The notes beneath the pieces were generated by a model. The model was not told the origin of the DNA and did not search any database. It saw only the letters and a program-made list of their open reading frames with translations. Positions 25,830 through 37,300 of a stretch of 64,000 nucleotides of DNA are shown one piece after another. The translations under genes were made by a program, and so were the position numbers. The first letter of the stretch is position 1. Every line of letters begins with the position of its first letter. The stretch comes from Mytilus galloprovincialis (taxonomy: Eukaryota > Mollusca > Bivalvia > Mytilida > Mytilidae): positions 44,649,035-44,713,034 of the forward strand of contig NC_134843.1 in NCBI RefSeq assembly GCF_965363235.1, written 5' to 3'.

Positions 25830-26480
25830 TACACTCAAGCCTGCAAAAATAAGTTTAAGGGGTATACAGAAATCACCATGTCTGTTTGTCTGTCCATCCC
25901 ACTTCGTGTCAGATGCACAACTGTTGTATTGTAAAACTTTACTGCTGCAGCATGGGCAGGGGTAGTGTCAAATACCACATGCAAGGTAATTATGACCTTG
26001 ATTTTAACCCCCAAAAAACCTTGTACAATTTGTGTTTGGTGCATATTTTTTGTACTGTAGACCAAACTTAATCAGTTGCATCATATAAATGGAGTTAGTC
26101 TTATACCAAATGCAAGTAACTCTGACCTTGACCTTTGACTCCTATGATAGTTAGACCTTTTACATGGTACAATTCATTTCTAATGCATAACTTTTGTACC
26201 GTAAGACAGATAAATCAAACTTAGTCTGCAGTTGCATCATCTGCTGTCAAATTCTATCTCGGGTCACTGACCTTGAACTATGACCACTATGATATAATAT
26301 TCTATCCAACTGTTGTCCAGTTCGTAACTTCTGAATTTTAAAACCTCAGTTACAAAACTTGGTATGCACATGTGTACATACATCATGAGCTTGGGTTTGT
26401 TATATGCAAAAGCCAGATAACAGATTCACTTTGACCTTTCACCCTTATTAGATAAACTGCATGTGTCAGCCACAGCTTGA
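25830..26480 (-). repeat. tandem-core element, type E, reverse orientation
   Basis: Loosely repeated blocks contain 'accttgacctttgactcc'-like words and 'gtaaaacttt', spaced 130-160 bp apart. The left edge, with 'aaggggtatacagaaatcac' and 'tgtctgtttgtctgtcc', is the typical end of such elements in mussels. Diverged. Confidence 0.45.
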
Positions 26481-26559
26481 TTTTTTTGTCCTGTGAAATA
26501 CTCACTCTATTTGGAATAAAGGTTTTTAAACATCTACATGATTGTCAAACAGAGTTAAC

Positions 26560-27300
26560 CTGACCTTGACCTTATTTCATGTTTAAGTTTTTGATGTCAA
26601 GTCCACCTCCTATACTTCCAGCAATATTCTTCTGACCGTTTGGTCTCTTCTGGAGAGTTGTCTCATTGGCAATTATACCACATCTTTTTTTATATTGACC
26701 ACAATTTCATGATTCATTGGACAATTTTTTTTTCTGGTCTCTTTCTCATGATTTTATATATAGCAGAGGGATATTTTCATTTAGTGTATGGAACATTTGA
26801 TGTATGTTGAACATATCAAACTGACAGGTTTCATCTTACCTTGACTTCATTTTCATGGTTCATTGAAAGTTTTTGTAATTTGGGTTAGTTTTTAAATACT
26901 ACAGTATATGCTATAGGGCAACTTTAATTTGTTAATGGAATGATTGTAAGGTGTACACATCTGTCTGGCAGATTTCATAACCTTGAACTCATTTTCATGG
27001 TTTATAGGTCAATGTTAAGATCTTATAGTATTCAGTTCTTCAGATACTATAAACAATAGGTAAATTATATTTGGTGTATGGAATAATTGTTTGGTGTTTA
27101 TGTTTGATAGGCAGAGTTCATATCACCTTGACCTCATTTTCTTGGTTCATTGGTCAGTGATTCGTTTTCAGTGATTGTCAGTTTTTCAGATATAATAAGC
27201 AATGGGTAAACTATATTTGGTGTATGGAATGATTGAAAGGTGTAAATGTCACTGTCAGGGTTCATATGATCTCGACCACATTTTCACGGTTCATCATTTG
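26560..27300 (-). repeat. tandem-core array, type C, reverse orientation
   Basis: Units marked by 'ccttgacctcattttcatgg' or variants stand near 26,568, 26,850, 26,982, 27,127 and 27,267, that is 130-145 bp apart. Units also carry 'tttggtgtatggaatgattg'. This is the reverse complement of the array starting at 27.59 kb, so the two face each other. Confidence 0.7.
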
Positions 27301-27309
27301 TCGATGTTC

Positions 27310-27440
27310 AGAAAAAATATAAAGACAACAGTAGTATACCGCTGTTCAAAAGTCATAAATCGATTGAGAGAAAACCAATCCAGGTTACAAACTAAAACCG
27401 AGGGAAACAAATCAACTACAAGAGGAAAACAATGAAGGAA
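27310..27440 (+). repeat. dispersed repeat, family R3 copy
   Basis: It contains 'acaacagtagtataccgctg' and 'cgattgagagaaaaccaatc'. Other copies are at 61,535-61,660 and, reversed, at 63,200-63,235. Confidence 0.7.
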
Positions 27441-27465
27441 CAAAACAACATACACAGAAAACAAG

Positions 27466-28945
27466 AGTGCACACGCTGAAATGTCTCGCCTTCTATACTA
27501 ATCATTGATATTATGTTGATAGTCCTAAGTATAAAGCTTTATTACAACTGTCTCATAAACTTAACATTAACCAAGATAACTAAACAAAGACCAATGAACC
27601 ATGAAAATGAGGTCAAGGTCAGATGAACTATGCCAGGCAGACATGTACAGCTAACAATGCTTCTATACAACATATATATAGTTGACCTATTACTTATAGT
27701 TTAAGAAAAATAGACCAAAACACAAAAACTTAACACTGTGCAATGAACCGTGCAATTGAGGTCATGGTCAAAAGAAACCTGCACTACTGACAAAGATCAT
27801 AAAATATTTCCACACACCAAATATAGTTGACCTATGGCATATAGTATTAGATAAAAAGACCAAAACTCAAAAACTTAACTTTGACCACTGAACCATGAAA
27901 ATGAGGTCAAGGTCACATGACATCTGCCCGCTAGACATGTACACCTTACAATCATTCCATAAACAAATATAGTATAACCACTGAACCATGAAAATGAGGT
28001 CAAGGTCACATGACTTCTGCCCGCTAGACATGTACACCTTACAATCATTCCATACAACAAATATAGTAGACCTATTGCATATAGTATGAAAAAAACAGAC
28101 CAAAACACAAAAATTTAACTATAACCACTGAACCATGAAAATGAGGTCAAGGTCACATGACATCTGCCCTCTAGACATGTACACCTTACAATCATTCCAT
28201 ACAACAAATATAGTAGACCTATCGCATATAGTATGAAAAAAACAGACCAAAACACAAAAATTTAACTATAACCACTGAACCATGAAAATGAGGTCAAGGT
28301 CAGATGACACCTGCCAGTTGGACATGTACACCTTACAGTCCTTTGATACACCGAATATACTAGCCCTATTACTTATAGTATCTGAGATATGGACTTGACC
28401 ACCAAAACTTAACCTTGTTCACTGATCCATGAAATGAGGTCGAGGTCAAGTAAAAACTGTCTGACAGACATGAGGAACTCAGTCTGCACCAAAATTTTTT
28501 TCAACTACTAGTCCGAAGACCAATATTCTGACATTTTTCTTATTGGGCCAAACAAAATTTGGCAAAAACTTACAAGTCCGAATGAAATTTTACTAGTCTG
28601 GGGCATCGGACTAGTGACTAACCGTGCATACTGGGACCTTGCAAGGTATGCACATATTAAATATATTTATCCTATTAATTATAATAAGAGAGAATTCAAC
28701 ATTACAAAAAAATTGAACTTTTTTTTCAAGTGGTCACTGAACCATGAAAATGAGGTCAAGGACATTGGACATGTGACTGACGGAAACTTCATAACATGAG
28801 GCATCTATATACAAAGTATGAAGCATCCAGGTCTTCCACCTTCTAAAATATAAAGCTTTTAAGAAGTAAGCTAACGCCGCCGCTGCCACCGGATCACTAT
28901 CCCTATGTCAAGCTTTCTGCAACAAAAGTTGCAGGCTCGACAAAA
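27466..28945 (+). repeat. tandem-core element, type C, 146-147-bp units
   Basis: It opens with 'gagtgcacacgctgaaatgt'. Units marked by 'ccatgaaaatgaggtcaagg' start near 27,599, 27,745, 27,892, 27,986, 28,132, 28,279, 28,428 and 28,741. The usual spacing is 146-147 bp; one unit is short (94 bp). The right end has a small hairpin, GCAACaaaaGTTGC (28,919-28,932), followed by aggctcgac. Apparent open frames here are by-products of the repeat. Confidence 0.85.
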
Positions 28946-29809
28946 ACTATTAGATAACAACTGCCATATTCCCAACTTGGTACAGGACATTTTAAGAAAA
29001 AAAAAGTGGGTTGGACCTGGTTTTGTGGCAAGCCAAACATCTGTGCATTATCATGATTATGGCAACGTAAATATAAGTTTTTTTTCAGTTTTTCAGATAC
29101 TATAAGCAAAAGGTCAAATTTATTTGGTGTGTGGAATGATTGTAAAGTATATATGTCTGTGTGACAGAGTTCATGTGAACACAACCTTATTTTCTTAGTA
29201 AGATGTACTGTGGATTCATTATAATTAGTTTGATACTGGTACCAATTTTTGTGGATTTTGTGGATACAGGCCTAGGAAAAACACAAATTTAAATGTTCCA
29301 ACGAATTTCGAATTTGCTGTATGATACAGATTTTTGAAAAACCCCAAAATCACATATCTATGAAAGTGCAAGTTTTCTCCATTCCATGAAAATTGGTACC
29401 CACGAAAATTAATGAATCCACAGTACATCATTTTTGGGACCCTCTATAGCATGCTGTTCAGTGTGAGCCAAGGCTCCATGTTGGACCACACTTTGACCTA
29501 TTATGGTTTACTTTTACAAATTGTGACTTGGACGGAGAGTCGTCTCATTAGCATTCATACCACATCTTCTTATATCTATGCCAGTCTGTTTCTTAGGTAA
29601 CATAAATGATAGTAGCCCTTTATTTGGTGTATGAAATGATTATAAGCTGTACATGTTACTCAGTCTCGCATATCTCATCAGATCAATAATTTTCATGGAT
29701 CATTTATGAGATACATGTAGTAAAACCTTCATATTACAGACTTGCAACATAAATTCAATCAAGTTAAGCAGGAATAAATTTCAGTGTGCGAACTTTTGCT
29801 TTTTGTTTA

Positions 29810-31080
29810 TTAATTTGTACTTGATATGTGTTTTATGGTATCAACAATTGTCTATCAAGTCTCATAACATTTGGTTGAGGCAACTTAAGTAAGAGAACGG
29901 AAACCAATAATTCAGCAACCGTTATACAACCGCAAAAATTAAAAATTTGTCAGTCTTATATTGGTATCACGTTGTCGTCGTTGATTACTAGATCTGTTTT
30001 CATTATTATCACAGCCAAATGTAAACAAAATAAATGCTTGATCACTGTTTAATGTACTGTTATGTTAAAACACACAAGTGACTTTCAATGCATGTGTAAA
30101 AGAGGGACGAAAGATACCAAAGGGACAGTCAAACTCATAAATCTAAAACAAACTGACAACGCCATGGCTAAAAATGAAAAAGACAAACAAACAACAGCAC
30201 ACATGACACAACATAGAAAACTAAAGAATAAACAACACGAACCCCACCAAAAAACTAGGGGTGATCTCAGGTGCTCCAGAAGGGTAAGCAGATCCTGCTC
30301 CACATGCGGCACCCGTCGTGTTGCTTATGTGATAACAAATCCGGTAAATAGTCTAATTCGGCAGGTCACATTCATGAAAGGGAAGGGGATTGTAGTTACG
30401 ATGTAAGGAACATATCCGATATCATTTGTGAAACGGTTATTCCATAACGGTCAACCAACTCGTGATGGCGTCCGTAAAATTTACGAAGGGATGATTTCAA
30501 CTTCACCATTTGGAACTCTTAAGAGTTGTCTTCCATATACCAGGTCTATCCCCTTAAGTGATGCCATAAATATTCACATTTGATCTGTATTTTGTTGTAA
30601 TAAGCATTCTGTACAAGTTTCATAGCATTTGGTTAAAGCAAACTAAAGTTTAGAGAATGGAAATGAAATATTCAGCAAATTTTTCATTTGGAAAGGGGAT
30701 GACTCTAGAACATTAAAAGTGACACCCTTTAAATTCTAACTTTATCTGTATTTTGTGATAATTAATAAGCGTTGTGTTTAAGTTTCATGGCACATATTTG
30801 AGGCAAACTTATGTAAGAGAATGGAAACAAAAAAATTAGCAATTTTTCAAATTGTAAAGGGACATGACTCTAGAACAATTAAAGTGATAGCCCAAAAATT
30901 CTTACTTGATCTGTATGTTGTGGTTATAAACATTGTGTATAAGTTTTATTTCATTTGGTTTAGGCAAACTAAAGTGAAAGAATGGAAACCAACTTTGGGA
31001 CGTACGGTACACAGCACGTACAGACAGACAAGGATAAACCTTAATGCCTCCTCTGCTACTGCCGGGGCATAAAAATACTT
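29810..31080 (+). repeat. tandem-core element, type D, about 160-bp units, interrupted
   Basis: Units carry 'aagtttcatagcatttggtt' and 'agagaatggaaa'. Copies are near 29,860, 30,618, 30,782 and 30,942, and the last three are 160-164 bp apart. The right end is 'cttaatgcctcctctgctac' then 'gccggggcataaaaa', a weak stem (ATGCC..GGCAT). The reverse-transcriptase element 30,098-30,520 sits between the first and second units. A core of about 160 bp is what has been described for bivalve pearl elements. Confidence 0.65.
30098..30520 (-). mobile_element. 3' fragment of a reverse-transcriptase element
   Basis: The same sequence as the 52.7-kb copy, which retains coding sequence. On the minus strand this is the end of the coding part plus the 3' UTR. 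The element's 3' edge is marked by 'aaaagagggacgaaagatac' at 30,098. It is inserted inside the type D array and is a truncated fossil. Confidence 0.7.
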
Positions 31081-31265
31081 ATCTACATCTACATCTGCGA
31101 CTCAAAAAAGGTACTTTGTCCCATCACTCAAGTATAAATTTTAATTTGACGTCTTCCAACATGTGCAGTATTTATTATTCTCTGCTTTCCTTGGACGAAT
31201 GCTATGTGGGTGACCAACACATACTGTTTAACAGTGAATAACTCAATACCACAAACCAGAAATGA

Positions 31266-31271
31266 ATTTAT
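31266..31271 (-). promoter_or_regulatory. possible PFDN4 poly(A) signal
   Basis: AATAAA on the minus strand, 38 bases after the PFDN4 stop codon (31,310-31,312). Confidence 0.4.
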
Positions 31272-31309
31272 TTATAAATGGTCTCAAATTATACGAGTGA
31301 GTTCGATGG

Positions 31310-34300
31310 CTATGAATCATCTTCAGCCTCTAAATTAATCTCATTTCCAAATTTAGCGTAAAGCTCAACTTTCAGGTCCTGAAGTATCTTTTTGTGAAAT
31401 TCAGCCTGGTTTTCTATGGTTTTGATCTCTTCTTCTAAAGTAGCTTTGGCTTTTTCTAACATTTCTCCTACTCCATCTGTTGTAAAACTTACAAATACTT
31501 CACCAATCTGATATGTAAGACATGTTAAGGAGGAATGCATTGTTATCTTGATGACAGAAGGATCACTTATAAAACTTTTGTGTTACAGATTTTCCTCGGT
31601 ATTTAAACGTTATACCAGATGATATTGCTTAAGTTCCAGTGGCAAATAGCTCGTGTGTATTCAGGACGAGTTCAAATGAATAACATATGCAATAGGGCCC
31701 CATAAACTGATCTAACAACAAACTAATACATTGTTCAAGTCAAAGCAAAAAAAAACAAAAAAAATTATCCTTGGTGAGACAAAATCTTTTGAGTTATTTT
31801 TTTTAGAGATCTATACCATCTAATATCTAACAGTATGAATAGATTATGTTATTAAAAAATCATCATAAACAAAACTAGTAACGACAGGATTTTGAACTTC
31901 AATGTTGCTTTCTATGCTGTAATGTTTTATGTTTTACTACTGTTTCATAAGAGAGTGAAGTTTGCACCTGTCCTAAATCAGGAACCTGTTGATCAGTGAT
32001 TGTCTTTTGTTGATGTGTTTCTCTTTTTTCGTTTTTTATATATATACATGTAGATTAAACCAAAAGCTCTTTCAAGTAATATTTTATAGTGTGTCTTTCT
32101 ATGTTGTCATAAAATGCACTATTGTTTCGGGTAAGGTTGGTACCTATTATAACGTTTAAACCCACTGCATTTGTTTTCACCTGTCCTAAGTCAATATTCT
32201 GATGTTCAGTAGTTGTTGTTTGTTGATGTGGTTCATAAAAGTTTCTCATTTTTTATATAGATTAAACCATTAGTTTTCACCTTTGAATGGTTTTACACTT
32301 GTCATTTTTGGGCCCTTTACAGCTTGCTGAGCCAAATCTCCTTGTTGAAGACCATACTTTGAATTATAATGGTTTTTCTTTTACAAATTGTGACTTGGAT
32401 GGAGAGTTGTCTTATTGGCACTCATACCACATCTTGTTATATCTATAAATGTTGTTTTTTTATGTGTGAATTGTTTCACATTCATTGTCATTTTTGGGGC
32501 CCTTTATATCTAGCTGTTCAGTGTGAGCCAATTCAAGGCTCCGTGTCGAAGGCCGTACTATGATCTATGAGTCTCATTGGAACTTATCCCACATCTTCTT
32601 ATAATATTTAATTAGCAGTTACATTGTATCTCCCCTGAACTATAGACTCCTGTTAACAATTTTAAAATGTAAATTGTATATTTAAAGGATATGGAACAGG
32701 TTCTGTATCGTCTTCTCTCATCAAAAGATCATTTTCTGCATCCTCTACATTTTGGAGCTCTTTCTACAAAAACATGTCAGAAATTTATATTATACTTGTT
32801 TCAAAAACATTAACAAACTAAATTAAACTCAAAAATTTCAATATAGAGTCTATGGAATCACACTCTTGTTCCACTCTAGATAAATAAATTTTGAAACTTT
32901 ATAATCTGAGGTTTACAATTTAACAATCCATAGAAGATAACTAATAAATCAAACTGTGTAATGTCTCAAATGATATTTATTCATTATTCCTGTGATACCC
33001 ATTTTTGTGGGTACAGGTACAACAAATTCAAATGCTCAATGAAGTACAAATTTTCTAAAGACTTGTTTAAGAAATAATTCTTTCATGCCATGCTTTATCT
33101 TTATACTGAGCTTAGCCAAGCTTAAGGTGTTAAATGTTGACAAACATAATGCCTACCCATGTTTAAATTCATATAGAGCATGATAGAATTATTTCTTATC
33201 TAACAGGAAAATTTGGAACTTTTGTACTTCGAATTGGACTATATAATATGTGTTCAAAAGCAATCCATTTTGTTTTTATGATGCCAAAACGTTTTAGAAA
33301 ATCAACTGTTACATGAGAATAAAATGAACAAATACATGTACATGTTAACTTACTTTTAAAATGATTTTCTTTTATTTTCTAGTGAACAACACCAAAAACA
33401 AATGTCTATTTTGATTTCCGGATTTGTTCAAATAGAGTTGACGTTGCAAGTTAAGTTTTAATAACATGTATATTTATTAATTACAAATTACAAAATCATG
33501 AAAATATTACATGCAAAATTGGAATTAATTGATTGAAAATTTTCAGGTCAACATAAATAACTTTTGAGTCAATAATTGACATATATATGTATAATAAATA
33601 CTATCGTGACTGTTCTTTTACCTTTTTGTTTTTCACCTCTTCTTTGTAATCTTGAAGTCTTGCATTATTTCTGGCAAATTTATTGATCTTTTGTTGGTCT
33701 TCGAAAGTTACTTTGATGTCTTTATCCTTACAAAATAAAAAGAATTTAAATCATATATTAAGAAATACTAATATAAACAAGACATTCATTGTTATCTTTA
33801 GTTCAAATGATTTATGGAGATGTGCCTGATGTGGGGTAAATGTATTTTAAATTTAGTGCATATTCCAACAACACAAAAAAAGCTTAATCATATATATACA
33901 TGTAACAACAAATTAATGTATTTAAAAGATTTGAAAACCTTAAAGATTACTCACATTACGCACAGGTAAATTTGCTCTTTCTGTTAGCTCTCTATTGTAA
34001 AAACTAGAGGCTCTAAAGAGCCTGTGTCGCTCACCTTGGTCTATGTGAATATTAAACAAAGGACACACTGTTAGATGGATTCAAGACAAAATTGTGGTTT
34101 GGTGTTGGTGATGTGTTTGTAGATCTTACTTTACTGAATATTCTTGCTGCTTACAATAATCTCTATCTATAATGAACTTGGCCCAGTACAAAAATGTAGT
34201 TACAGTGGAAAATGTTAGTAAAATTTTACAAATTTTGTGAAAATTGTTAAAAAATGACTATATAAAGGGCAATAACTCCTTAGGGGGTCAATTGACCATT

Positions 34301-37300
34301 TTGGTCATGTTGACTTCTTTTCAGGTTTTACTTTGCTGTACATTATTGCTGTTTACAGTTTATCTCTATCTATAATAATATTCAAGATAATAACCAAAAA
34401 CAGCAAAATGTCCTTAAAATTACCAATTCAGGGGCAGCAACCCATCAAAGGGTTGTCCGATTGGTCTGTAAATTTCAGGGCAGATAGATCTTGACCTGAT
34501 TAACAATTTTACACATGTCAGATTTGCTCTAAATGCTTTGGTTTTTGAGTTATAACCCAAAAACTGCACTTTACCCCTTTGTTCTATTTTAGCCGTGGCA
34601 GCCATCTTGGTTGGAAGACCGAGTCACTGGACACATTTTTTTTTAACTAAATACCCCAAAGACGATTGTGGCCAAGTTTGGATTAATTTGGCCCAGTAGT
34701 TTCAGAGGAGAAGATTTTTGTAAAAGATTACTAAGATTTACGAAACATGGTTAAAAATTGACTATAAAGGGCAATAACTCCTAAAGGGGTCAACTGACCA
34801 TTTCGGTCAGGTTGACTTATTTGTAAATCTTACTTTGCTGAACATTATTGCTGTTTACAGTTTATCTCTATCTATAATAATGTTCAAGATAATAACCAAA
34901 AACAGCAAAATGTCCTTAAAATTACCAATTCAGGGGCAGCAACCCAACAAAGGGTTGTCCGATTCATCTGAAAATTTCAGGGCAGATAGATCTTGACCTG
35001 ATAAACAATTTTACACCATGTCAGATTTGCTCTAAATGCTTTGGTTTTTGAGTTAAAACCCAAAAACTGCATTTTACCCCTTTGTTTAATTTTAGCCGTG
35101 GCGGCCATCTTGGTTGGAAGACAGAGTCAACGGACACATTTTTTTAACTAGATACCCCAAAGATGATTGTGGCCAAGTTTGGATTAATTTGGCCCAGTAG
35201 TTTCAGAGGAAAAGATTTTTGTCAAAGATTACTAAGATTTACGAAACATGGTTAAAAATTGAATATAAAGGGCAATAACTCCTAAAGGGGTCAACTGACC
35301 ATTTCGGTCATGTTGACTTATTTGTAAATCTTACTTTGCTGAACATTATTGCTGTTTACAGTTTATCTCTATCTATAATAATGTTCAAGATAATAACCAA
35401 AAACAGCAAAATTTCCTTAAAATTACCAATTCAGGGGCAGCAACCCAACAACAGGTTGTCCGATTCATCTGAAAATTTCAGGGCAGATAGATCTTGACCT
35501 GATCAACAATATTACCTCTATCAGATTTGCTCTAAATGCTTTGGTTTTTGAGTTATAAGCAAAAAACTGCATTTTACCCCTATGTTCTATTTTTAGCCAT
35601 GGCGGCCATCTTGGTTGGTTGGCCGGGTCACTGGACACATTTTTTAAACTAGATACCCCAATGATGATTGTGGCCAAGTTTGGTTTAATTTGGCCCAGCA
35701 GTTTCAGACGAGAAGATTTTTGTAAAAGTTAACGACGACGGACGCAAAGTGATGGGAAAAGCTCACTTGGCCCTTCGGGCCAGGTGAGCTAAAAAATGAA
35801 TGTCCCTCATAAGGGAGACAACTAAAGAAGGGATCTCTTATTACAGGGTCAATTACGGGATTTGGACTATTATGAATGTAACAATAACATGTGTGTCTAT
35901 AGTTACCTTGTGTTATATATTGTTCATGTTATCATTGTTACATTATGTTGTAGACCTGGAGATATTAAGATAGTCTGCTAGTTAAGTTAAGGAAGATCTT
36001 CTTTGGCTCAATCAATTGGTTAGAGCGCTGACTTTAGATCCTGAGGTAGCAATACACAGTTAGAAGTTTAGTTTCGCATTATGGCCCCTGTGAATTTTTT
36101 AAATCTGAAAGTTTTTGTACAATAAAATTGATTTTTAGATAATTGAAGAAAAATATAGCCTTCTTAGTGGGTTTATATGAACATTAAGATTGTTTTTAAC
36201 ATGTTTTATAGGCCATTTATATGATTGACAGTCCGTATTTTCCTATCCGTACCGTTCATAGGTCCATACATTATTGTAGTGTTTATCAACAAAGATTTTG
36301 CGCTCGATCTTTTCAATTCAATTTTATGGAAAAACGAGCAGATAAGCATATGATTTTTTTGGGACCACTTGATAGATATAAACCTATGGATTCAGGAAAG
36401 GTATTACTGTAATTGATTGAAATTTTCCTTTAGACCAAATTTTGGAGACTTTTGTGACATGTTCACCCCCCTTTTTTGCTATATTTTGTATCTAAGAAAT
36501 GCAGATTGTTGCCATGGTTACACCCAAGAGGGATTATATTTCACCCTTATGACCATTAGAAATGAAATCTATGGAAGATTCTCTTTCTATAAGTATATAC
36601 ATGCATAACACACATATAAAGCCTGAAGGGGAAAGAGGGTGTTTAAAAATTATGAGTGTCAATTTTAAGTTTTTTTCCTAACTGTGTATTGCTACATTTG
36701 TACCTTATGGCATTTGACAAAGCAAAGAATTGCTTTTTTTAAGACAAATCATACCACAAATCTATTGATAACTAGGTTATAGATACAATTCTGAGGGAGA
36801 AACAACCTTTAGAATGACAATATATGTTAGTTTTGTTGTTTATTGTCCTTAGCAACCAATATAGACATTTTGACAAAAAGACTTGGTTCCGTCATAAATT
36901 GAAACTTTATTGGCTACCCCTTGGAAAAGAAGATTGCGCGTTATGTAGAAACCTTAGAAGGGAACGCTTTATATTTTTTCATGCGACTAAATCAAATTTA
37001 TTATTTTAGCAAGTATAAAGTCACAATTTAGCATGAATTAAGCCTAAATTTTTTCCCGCTATTATAAATGAATTCAGTATTTACTAAATTTTAACCAAGG
37101 CTTTGGTATGGTAATACACAACAAAATTGACATTCTAGAGCTTTAAAATAGCTTAAACTTGTAAAATTTGTCTACTGTTAAGGTTAATTTAAGTTTTTAA
37201 ACAAGAAAAGACAGGCTTAGAAGGTATAGTTTTAGAAATTTGACTAAAAAAGGAGAAAATGCACTTTGACATGGCATGTTTCATAAAATCACTTTTTTGT

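Noticed and set aside
27867-28108. Repetitive protein-like frames on the minus strand (YGMIVRCTCLAGR.. repeats)
   Set aside because: These are translations of the 146-bp tandem units in several frames at once.
27466-28945. CRISPR-like regular spacing
   Set aside because: The units are 146-147 bp and similar throughout, with no short-repeat/unique-spacer pattern; the genome is clearly eukaryotic.
30062-30406. 114-codon plus-strand frame, repeated at 51,539-51,778
   Set aside because: It is the antisense of the 3' part of the reverse-transcriptase element.
31044-31241. 65-codon plus-strand frame beside PFDN4
   Set aside because: It starts in the end of a type D repeat and shows no domain or splice support.
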